A stretch of 6,628 nt of DNA, taken from positions 1 to 6,628 of the forward strand of contig CASDUM010000083.1 of NCBI GenBank assembly GCA_949283985.1, read 5' to 3'. The notes under the pieces were generated by a model. The model ran no database searches and was not told the origin of the DNA. It worked only from the letters and a program-made list of their open reading frames with translations. This document shows, piece after piece, positions 1 through 6,628 of the stretch; position 1 is the stretch's first letter; each line of letters opens with the position of its first letter. The stretch is from an uncultured Mycoplasmataceae bacterium. Its GTDB lineage: Bacteria > Bacillota_I > Bacilli_A > Mycoplasmatales > Mycoplasmoidaceae. The translations under genes and the position numbers were made by a program.

Positions 1-107
1 AATGAAGATTTATCATACAAAATTGAAGATTCAAATGCAAGAATGTTTTGATAATAGTTAACAGCTCTTGCATTTGAATCTTCATTTTTGTATGATAAAT
101 CTTCATT
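1..107. repeat. Near-perfect 42-bp inverted repeat with 23-bp spacer at the window edge
   Basis: The left arm (1-42) and right arm (66-107) are reverse complements with a single mismatch (position 23 against 85), so 41 of 42 positions pair. The centre is at about 54. The left arm starts at base 1, so the true repeat may extend beyond the window. Both arms stay open in the minus-strand frame of the coding region they sit in. As RNA this would be an extremely stable hairpin inside a coding sequence, which is unusual. Alternatives are a real genomic palindrome or a fold-back artefact at a contig end. Confidence 0.9.
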
Positions 108-932
108 TGAATTTAGAACTGTATCATTAACATTTTGCAATTTTTGTGTTAAATCAAAATTAGATTGATGAATTGAATCACTAACATTTTGAATTTGATC
201 TGAGTTTGAATAAATTGCATTCATTAATTGTTCTTGATTAGCTTGAAGATTATTTTTAGCATCATCAATTGATCTAAATATATTTTCAGTAGCATAATTT
301 GTATTATTTATTGATTGATCAATTTTATCTGAAATATATGTTGTATTATCTTGAATGTAATTGAATAAATTTTGAGAGAACGATTCATTATAAGAATTTA
401 TTTCTTGCTTTAAATCAGTAATATAATTTCTTAAATTATCATCAATTTGATATTGACCATTTTTAATGTTTAGTTCAATATTAGAAAGGTAATTGTAAAG
501 TTGATTAAAGTTTTCTCATGAATTTTGTAATGATTCTCTAATACCTTCACTATTTGAGTAATTAATGTTTTCAATAGAAGAAACTCTGTTAACCATATCA
601 TTATAGCTATTTATTAAATCATTTTTTAAATTTCAAATTTCACTATATATAGCATCTTGGTAGTTATTATATTGAGTCAATTGATTTTGATAGTTATTAA
701 AATTTTGATTAGTTCTTAAATCATCAAACATTCCATTGTTATAATTTGGATTGTAATTTCAGTTGTTACGATTTGTTTGATTTTGATTTGAATTAATAGC
801 ATAAAAAATTTGAGAGTAAATATTGTTGTTCATGTCAACAATTTTGTCTCAAAGATGTTGTAAATCTTTTCTAATTTCCTTTCTAGTGTTAACATCATAG
901 TTGCTATAATTAGGATTTCTTCTACTTGACAT
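1..932 (-). CDS. Asn/Gln-rich, probably coiled-coil cytoplasmic protein of unknown function (3' end outside window)
   Basis: I do not recognise a family. Read with TGA as Trp, the frame is open from ATG (930-932) for 310 codons and runs off the window edge. The start is fixed by a strong ribosome binding site (AAGGAG, 938-943) five bases upstream. The N-terminus (MSSRRNPNYS) is charged and polar, with no signal peptide, lipobox or membrane segment, so a cytoplasmic location is inferred. Residues about 47-92 are dominated by Asn, Gln and Tyr. From about residue 95 onward the sequence is polar with regularly spaced Ile, Leu and Phe, as in long amphipathic helices or coiled coils. Four Trp codons are TGA (residues 28, 58, 100 and 139). 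Residues 276-289 and 297-310 are encoded by the two arms of a 42-bp inverted repeat, so the sequence beyond about residue 296 may not reflect the native gene. A structural or cytoskeleton-like role is possible but unproven. Low complexity makes any homology weak. Confidence 0.8.
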
Positions 933-937
933 TATTT

Positions 938-943
938 CTCCTT
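938..943 (-). promoter_or_regulatory. Strong ribosome binding site for the left-hand coiled-coil gene
   Basis: The minus strand reads AAAAGGAGAAATAATG. AAGGAG is five bases from the ATG at 930-932, a near-ideal Shine-Dalgarno sequence that decides the start. Neither ABC gene in the window has a comparable site. Confidence 0.85.
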
Positions 944-981
944 TTAATTTTGTATTAAATAATGCAATATATATAAATTGT

Positions 982-1010
982 ATTATACAAATTAAAATAA
1001 TATACAACAT
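982..1010 (-). promoter_or_regulatory. Probable promoter of the left-hand coiled-coil gene
   Basis: On the minus strand a perfect -10 hexamer TATAAT lies at 987-982, about 50 bases upstream of the start codon. The only -35 candidate at 17-base spacing is a weak ATGTTG (1010-1005). A TTGTAT at 1007-1002 is closer to consensus but spaced only 14 bases. Mollicute promoters often rely mainly on the -10 element. The site lies downstream of the permease terminator, which fits an independent transcription unit. The rest of the gap (1011-1138) shows only A/T-rich sequence with no further gene. Confidence 0.5.
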
Positions 1011-1138
1011 TTTTTTAAAATGTCAAATATTTTTTATATAAAAAATGAAAAATTTGTTATTCTTTGATACAAGTTTTAAGTTTTTTATGTGTTGATATCT
1101 TATTCTTTTTAAAAAATTTTTAACCAAATAATAAAAAT

Positions 1139-1181
1139 AAAATAGGATTAGTTTGATATTTCAAACTTATTATCCTATTTT
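1139..1181 (-). terminator. Hairpin terminator of the ABC permease gene
   Basis: The outer arms are 1139-1148 and 1172-1181 (AAAATAGGAT and its complement). The inner arms are 1151-1156 and 1161-1166 (GTTTGA/TCAAAC), with a TATT loop and a small asymmetric internal bulge. On the minus strand the hairpin runs into a T-rich stretch (TTATTTTTATTATTT), as expected of intrinsic termination. The first arm in the transcript contains the TAG stop codon of the permease (1177-1175), so a ribosome finishing translation would briefly cover part of the stem. Confidence 0.75.
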
Positions 1182-4100
1182 ATTTCGTTTGCTAATTTCT
1201 TTTTCTTTAATTGATAAAATATTGAGCAACACGTAGCAATGAATACTGCAATAATTAATGATCCTGAAATCAAGAATTGTCACAATTTTAATGGAATATT
1301 TAATAATATTCCAGAAAAAGAGAATATAAATTCAATATAGAAATACGCGATAAAAATTGTTAATGGTATTGCTAATAAAATACCTATCAGTATTATTGGG
1401 ACATAAATTAACATCAATGATAATGAGTTATTTACATCGCTAAATCCAAGTGTTTTTAATAATGATGCGGTTTTCATTGAATCACTTATTAAAGTAAACG
1501 TAATAAGAATAATCAATATAAAACAAATAATCATAATTAAAGACACTGAAAATAATTGAATAGTATATATAGTTTCTTCCATAACTTGGAAAGTATCTTT
1601 TAATATTGAAGTTGGATAAACTGAGCTTGTGATTGAAAGATATGACGAATTTCCAAATGTGTCTACTACATTCGCTATGAATGAGTCTATATCTTTAGCA
1701 TCACCTGTATAACCAGTTACTAATTTAGCAATCTCATAATTAAATTTTTTATCATTTGTTTTTTTATTTTGATAAGGTAACGATGATTTTAATCCAGAAT
1801 CTAATTTATCATTTCCTACATTAAGTCCACATGGAGAGTAAAATTGAATTGAGTTTGAAACCATGAAGGGATTTTCAGACGATGAGAATACACCATTAAA
1901 AGGAACTCCTTTATATCCTAATTTATTTCCTTTATTATCATCAGCATTTCTTGTATCAAATGCAGCTAAACCTATCATTTTATTTACAAATTCTTGGGTT
2001 GTAAATAATTCAACTCCTTCATATGTATCTAATTCTCCGATAATTTTAAATGTATATGAATCCTTGATGTATTCATCTCCATTGTAAGGTGTTCCATCAA
2101 CATCAACAATTATATTATTTAATTCAGGAATAGATTTAATTCTCTTACCAACTGGAGTTTCTCATAAATTAAATAAAGATGATCCTTTTGTCAATCTATC
2201 TATCGTGTTAGCGATTGAAACATTAAATGAATCTCCAACTTTTAGATTTAATTTTTTTAACCCTGATTTATTAACAATAATTGGAATTACTTCTGAATTA
2301 ACATCATAATTTAATAATTTTTCTTCTAAGTCATTACCTTTATCATCTAATAAATTAACACATGATTTATTATTTTCTGATATACCTATAATTTTTTGTT
2401 CTGGTAACGAAGAACCATTAATGTTTATACTTGCGTATGAATATGTTTTATCACCAAGCATTGTAGGAATTTTATTATATGACATTAAATAATTAATGTC
2501 TGCGTATTCCTTAATTGTAAATACTTTTGCTATTAATGAAATATAGTCATAAGATAAAGCTGTTCTAGAAACTATTTTAGATTCATCTATTTTTAAATAT
2601 TTTCTAGATTTTATTGGATCTGTAGAACCTTCTTCATAAGATAAATTTTCAAAAATATTCGAATCTATTTTTGCGTCTTCTTCAGTATATGATACATTAT
2701 CAACATATTTAAATAAACCTTCTTGAACTGTAATTTTCTTGCCATTTTTTCAAGTAACTATAATAGTTCCTGATTTATTCATTGACTGATATGTATTTGT
2801 AGTATCTATTGTCATTTTTGAAAGTATATTTCTATATGCATCTTCGCAAGCTAGCGCTTGATTTTGTGGCATTAATTTATATGCGATGTCTCATGGATTA
2901 GTACCAAATATAGAAACATTCATTAACATTTTTGATTGTACTAAATAACTTAAATATTGTAACTCTTTGTCAGATGCAAAATCACCAGCAAGTGGGCCGC
3001 CATCTTGTTCAGATGGTAATTGATAGTTACCATAAGTTGTTAGAACATCTCTAACCTCAAATTTAACGTTATTTTTATTACCTTTTGCACCATTATATCC
3101 TCTTCCATTCATTTGATCTTTATCCATGTATCTACTATCAGATTTATTTAATTCATTTAAATCAATACCTTCTAATTCTGAATCATAGATATATTGTGCC
3201 AATTGATATGAAGTAGAATTTGGATTGTTTCAATCAGAAACACCATATGTTGTCATTGCTAATTTATCATAAGGAATAGCCATATATTGTCCACCTTGAA
3301 CTGTTGGAGTATATAAGTCAATTGCAAAATTATAATTTTTAGAATTAAATGATTTAGCATATGACTCGTTAAATTTGCCAGATGATGCAATTGAGAATGT
3401 AAATACTGATAATAGTAATCCACTCATTCCACATAAAGTTAACAATTTAAACAATGAAGTTGATGCCATTGCTATTCTTATTCTATTAATAGGATTATTA
3501 CCTATAGCCATTTTCTTGGTTAAAATAGCAAATTTATTTATTCTATTTGCTGAATTATTATCAATTAATAAAGTTGCATCACCTTTTAAAGAATATAGAG
3601 ATACAAGATAAATTACTATAGCAAAAATAAGAACTATACCAAAAGTAAATAATGTAAATGCTATTGGATTAAATATACCTATTATTGTTGGAATTGTTCA
3701 GAAATTTTTAAATAATAGTAATGCATATTCTTGCAATCAGAATCCCATTAAAAACCCTAATATCGTTGATAGGAAAATCACGGTACTAAACAATAATGAT
3801 AAAGGTAATATTATTTGTCATTTTTTATATCCATTAGCTAATAAAATACCTATATCAACTTTATTTCTATCTATAAATCTTTTTATTAGTATAAAACATA
3901 CTAAGAAAGCAACGAATGATATAAAAATTAATATTATTGATGAAATACCATCTATAGCAGAAACAATTTTTGGAATAAAGACTAATCTCGCTGCACTTGG
4001 TGTAATAGTGTTTGATGTATCATCATATGAAAATGCTGCCTTTATATTGCTAGGCCAATTCATGTATTGCTTTGCAATTTCATTAATTTTATTTATCACC

Positions 4101-5581
4101 AATGGTGGATTAACATTCTTAGATGTAAATTTACCTAATAACATATTTTCTGTTGGTGCGGATCTAAAAGCATTTTGTATGCTATCGTATCCTGTGTTAT
4201 TTAAATAAAGAATCACTTCATTTTTTAAATTTGGAACTGGTTTATCTAATGATACAATTGGATACATAAAATCAGGTGATAGTCCAGCACCTAATATTAT
4301 AAATTCTGTATTGTCAACTTTAACTTTATATTCATCACCAATATTTTTAAATCATCTATTAAACTCTTCTTCAGGTGTTGAAATTTTGGATATTCATTGT
4401 TCATAAGGAAATATTTTTTTGTTATTTCTTTTTAGAAATTCTGGATTAACTATAACCTCATAACTTCTTTTATTTGTATATGTAGATGTAAGAGGTGATA
4501 CTCCTGATATAGTATTAATTATTAGTGAGAAACCTTTGTCATAAAAAGAATCTTCATCCATTATTTTTTTAAATAGATTTTGAACTGTTTTACCACTTTT
4601 AAATGTTCCGAAATATGGATCAATATTGTTTTGAGTTGATGATTCATATAATTTTGAAAAATCAGAACATCAACTTCCATTAGATCAAGTAGATTTCGAT
4701 AATTCAAGTAATAATTGTTGCCCGCTTGATAATAATTTATCTTTCTCCTCTTTGGTTGCATGATCATAACCTTTTTGTTTTACTGTGTCAATTAATGAAT
4801 CATATTCATTTACGTCTAATCAATCTTCTAATTTTGGATTAGAAAATTCATGTCCAGAATATAGTACAATTTTATCAATTGTTTCATCTCATGATTGATT
4901 AATTATTTTGTAATATAAATTTTGTTGATTTATAGATATACTTAATGATTCAAATACTCTAGTCTCAACTGGTAAACCATTATCAAGTAATGCATTCATA
5001 AAATTATTTTGTAAAAAATTATAAGAAATATTTTTAACATTACTTATTAATAAAGAAATTTTTGAATTTATTTCATCATTCTTTGAAGTATCATCATTTC
5101 CTTGTAAAGTTAATGTACATCCACCTAATTCATTATTGTAATTTGTAAATATATAATAATTATATTTTTCTTGTTCATTACCATTTGATCAATCTGGTGA
5201 ACCTTGGTTAACTCAATCTTTGTAAGTGTTTAATAATTTAAGGTTGCCGTCAGTTCAATCATAAGGTTTTAAAATAACAATGCTAGGTATTGATAATTTA
5301 TCATCCAAAAGATATTTTTCTAAATTAATTTCATTGTTATTTTCATCATACACTTTGTACTTACATGCACCCGTAACATAATATTCATTAACTACAAAAT
5401 CATGAAGATTTCCTTCATTCACAATTTTAGAATATGAAGATTTTAAATTATACGTTGAATTGTTAAGTGTAGTGAAGACTGTTGACGAAACAAAAATTAA
5501 GGTAAATAAAGAAATTACCGAAATTATATTTTTCTTAAAAAATCTAAAAATCGCTTTGAAAATTACACTTAAGTACTTCAT
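1175..5581 (-). CDS. Giant FtsX/MacB-type ABC transporter permease, two fused modules (1468 aa)
   Basis: With TGA read as Trp, the frame is unbroken from ATG (5579-5581) to TAG (1175-1177); I followed it codon by codon. It contains 17 TGA Trp codons and one TGG. Eight membrane segments are visible, at about residues 18-38, 543-568, 589-615, 637-665, 711-733, 1340-1366, 1387-1415 and 1438-1458. This is the 4-TM MacB/FtsX plan (one TM, a large external domain, three TMs) occurring twice, with external domains of about 500 and 600 residues. Short motifs after the first TM of each triplet, IGILLANGYKKW and ASLLKTLGFSD, resemble the cytoplasmic coupling loop of FtsX-domain permeases. Such proteins work with an ATPase like the one encoded just upstream, by moving external domains rather than by forming a classical channel. 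Most family members have one module. The substrate is unknown; export of a lipid, peptide or lipoprotein, or control of a surface enzyme, are all possible. No Shine-Dalgarno sequence lies near the start, and an in-frame stop (TAA at 5602-5600) rules out a much longer N-terminus. Confidence 0.92.
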
Positions 5582-5606
5582 ATTAAAATTAATTTTATTT
5601 TACTTC

Positions 5607-5621
5607 TTTTTTTTTTTTTTT
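5607..5621. repeat. Homopolymer of 15 A (coding strand) between the ATPase and permease genes
   Basis: Fifteen consecutive T on the plus strand (A15 on the coding strand) lie 25 bases upstream of the permease ATG. In the 57-base gap the coding strand also carries TTTTCA at 5626-5621 and TAAAAT at 5602-5597, separated by 18 bases. These are weak -35-like and -10-like elements that would put most of the A tract in the spacer. Homopolymers of this length slip readily during replication. Even in A+T-rich DNA it is the longest single-base run I see in the window. Confidence 0.85.
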
Positions 5622-5638
5622 GAAAAAAGATTGCAAAT

Positions 5639-6541
5639 TTATATAAACAAGTTCTCATAATTTTTCATTGGTTCTTGTTTGTAATCTTTAATAATTTTAC
5701 CTGCTTGTATTTCAATTACATGATCTGCAACATTTGCTAATCTTGGATCATGTGTAATTAAAACAACTGTTGTTCCTTCATAATTTGTTTTCTTTAAAAG
5801 TTGAACTATATTTAAAGTCATTGCTGAGTCAACAGCTCCTGTTGGTTCATCACCAAATAATATTTGTGGTTCTTTAACAAGGGCTCTTGCTATCGAAACT
5901 CTTTGTTGTTGTCCGCCAGATAACTGTGTAGGATATTTATTTCTTAAATCATATATACCTATCATCTTCATTATTTCATACATTTTTTTATCTTTATATT
6001 TTTCTCTTGGCTCATTTTTATCTAAATGAATATCTTTATTTTTCTCTTTATCTTTTATTTGATTTTGTTTTTTAATTTTTTTTTCAATTTTTGAGAGTTT
6101 TCTATTTTCATTATTCATTTTTAAATTTAAGCCTGTAAAAATGTTTTCTTCTACAGTTAAAGTAGACAATAATCCGTATTGTTGAAAAATAAAGCCACAA
6201 TTTTCAGATCTAAATTTAGTTAATTCTTTATTTTTAAATGATATTAAATTATTTCCATTCACTATTGCTTGACCTTCAGTCGGTCTAATTAACCCAGACA
6301 TTATATTTAATAATGTTGATTTACCCGAACCTGATTTTCCTACCACAACGACAAATGAACCTTTTTTTATAGAAATATTGATATCTGATAGTGCATTAAA
6401 AATATCGCCACCTGCAGTATATTTTTTTGATACATTTTTAAGTTCTATTATATTGTTATCAGAATTAGAAATTTTCTTTTCTTTTTCTTTATGAGGTTTA
6501 TTTAACTTTTTAATTTTTTTAATTTCAAATCTATTTGACAT
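5639..6541 (-). CDS. ABC transporter ATP-binding protein, MacB/LolD/FtsE-like (300 aa)
   Basis: This is the cytoplasmic ATPase that would power the permease encoded 57 bases downstream. All the ABC motifs are intact. They are an aromatic A-loop Tyr41, Walker A GKSGSGKST (68-76), Q-loop FQQYGLL (Gln120/121), signature LSGGQQQR (207-214), Walker B ILFGDEP (227-233, catalytic Glu232), D-loop GAVD (235-238) and H-loop His264 in LITHDPR. The DEPTGAVD and SGGQQQRVSIARAL wording is typical of the MacB/LolD/FtsE group that partners FtsX-domain permeases. Two features are unusual: a lysine-rich N-terminal extension of about 30 residues before the first strand (IIELKNVSKKY), and a highly charged insertion at about residues 141-187 in the helical subdomain. 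These bring the protein to 300 residues against about 220-240 for the core family. There is no Trp and hence no TGA. The start has no strong ribosome binding site, and no other Met precedes Walker A. The gene probably forms an operon with the permease. Confidence 0.95.
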   Translation of the reverse strand: MSNRFEIKKIKKLNKPHKEKEKKISNSDNNIIELKNVSKKYTAGGDIFNALSDINISIKKGSFVVVVGKSGSGKSTLLNIMSGLIRPTEGQAIVNGNNLISFKNKELTKFRSENCGFIFQQYGLLSTLTVEENIFTGLNLKMNNENRKLSKIEKKIKKQNQIKDKEKNKDIHLDKNEPREKYKDKKMYEIMKMIGIYDLRNKYPTQLSGGQQQRVSIARALVKEPQILFGDEPTGAVDSAMTLNIVQLLKKTNYEGTTVVLITHDPRLANVADHVIEIQAGKIIKDYKQEPMKNYENLFI

Positions 6542-6559
6542 ATTAAATCCATTAAATAT

Positions 6560-6565
6560 AGTATA
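6560..6565 (-). promoter_or_regulatory. Possible -10 element upstream of the ABC operon
   Basis: The minus strand carries TATACT, one base from the TATAAT consensus, 18 bases before the ATPase start codon. No convincing -35 sits 16-18 bases further up. If used, the transcript leader would be only about a dozen bases long, consistent with the absence of a Shine-Dalgarno sequence. The stretch is almost all A/T, so a chance match is likely. The real promoter may lie beyond the window edge. Confidence 0.25.
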
Positions 6566-6628
6566 TTAGAAATTTTAAAATAAAAAATACTATGTATATA
6601 ATTAATTTTAAGGTAAATATGAAATCAA

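Noticed and set aside
1..107. Invertible promoter or recombinase switch at the inverted repeat
   Set aside because: The spacer is only 23 bases, too short for a useful invertible segment. It lies within coding sequence, and no recombinase gene is in the window.
1029..1046. Perfect 18-bp A/T palindrome in the intergenic gap
   Set aside because: It consists only of A and T and is not followed by a T run in either direction that would make a terminator. Such palindromes are expected by chance in this composition.
1863..2087. Short plus-strand open frame of 74 codons
   Set aside because: It lies wholly inside the permease on the opposite strand, has no ribosome binding site, and its composition looks like an antisense shadow.
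3375..3611. Plus-strand open frame with a hydrophobic stretch
   Set aside because: It is the reverse complement of a permease membrane segment. The hydrophobicity is a mirror effect, and there is no ribosome binding site.
4008..4208. Plus-strand open frame of 66 codons
   Set aside because: It is antisense to the first external domain of the permease, with no start signals.
4561..4767. Minus-strand open frame of 68 codons
   Set aside because: It is out of frame with the permease, which is continuous through this stretch when TGA is read as Trp.
1175..5581. Permease as a decayed pseudogene full of stops
   Set aside because: Every in-frame interruption is TGA. None is TAA or TAG, the frame never shifts, and the membrane pattern is complete, so it is an intact code-4 gene.
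5616..5629. TTTTTT-C-AAAAAA as a terminator between ATPase and permease
   Set aside because: The loop would be a single base, the stem is all A-U, and no T tract follows on the coding strand, so it should not stop transcription.
5460..5660. Plus-strand open frame containing a poly-Phe run
   Set aside because: The Phe run is just the T15 tract. It overlaps the permease start and the ATPase end antisense and has no ribosome binding site.

Overview
The window comes from a Mollicute of the Mycoplasma/Spiroplasma type. The DNA is very A+T-rich, and UGA must be read as tryptophan (genetic code 4). Seventeen in-frame TGA codons interrupt one otherwise continuous permease gene, and four more occur in the left-hand gene. 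At the permease sites the protein runs on as sensible sequence through the TGA. The exact genus cannot be told from the sequence alone.

Layout: all three recognisable genes lie on the minus strand, so transcription runs from right to left. At the right (5639-6541) is an ABC transporter ATPase of the MacB/LolD/FtsE-like class. After a 57-base gap containing a run of 15 A on the coding strand, a giant FtsX/MacB-type permease follows (1175-5581, 1468 residues). A hairpin terminator overlaps its stop codon (1139-1181). A 242-base gap then carries the promoter and strong ribosome binding site of the left-hand gene, a soluble Asn/Gln-rich, probably coiled-coil protein (932 down to 1), which is cut by the window edge. 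A near-perfect 42-bp inverted repeat (arms 1-42 and 66-107) lies inside that gene at the very edge of the window.

How the genes work together: the ATPase and the permease look like a complete ABC system of the mechanotransmission type (MacB, LolCDE and BceAB relatives). In these systems ATP hydrolysis in the cytoplasm moves large extracytoplasmic domains rather than pumping a substrate through a channel. The permease appears to be two 4-TM modules fused in one chain, so one polypeptide plus two copies of the ATPase could form the whole complex. The substrate cannot be read from the sequence. The left-hand gene has its own signals and is probably a separate transcription unit.

The points most worth a second look are the terminal inverted repeat, the A15 tract between ATPase and permease (a possible phase-variation switch), the fused double-module permease with two very large external domains, and the lysine-rich insertion in the ATPase. 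I found no RNA genes, CRISPR array or insertion sequence.
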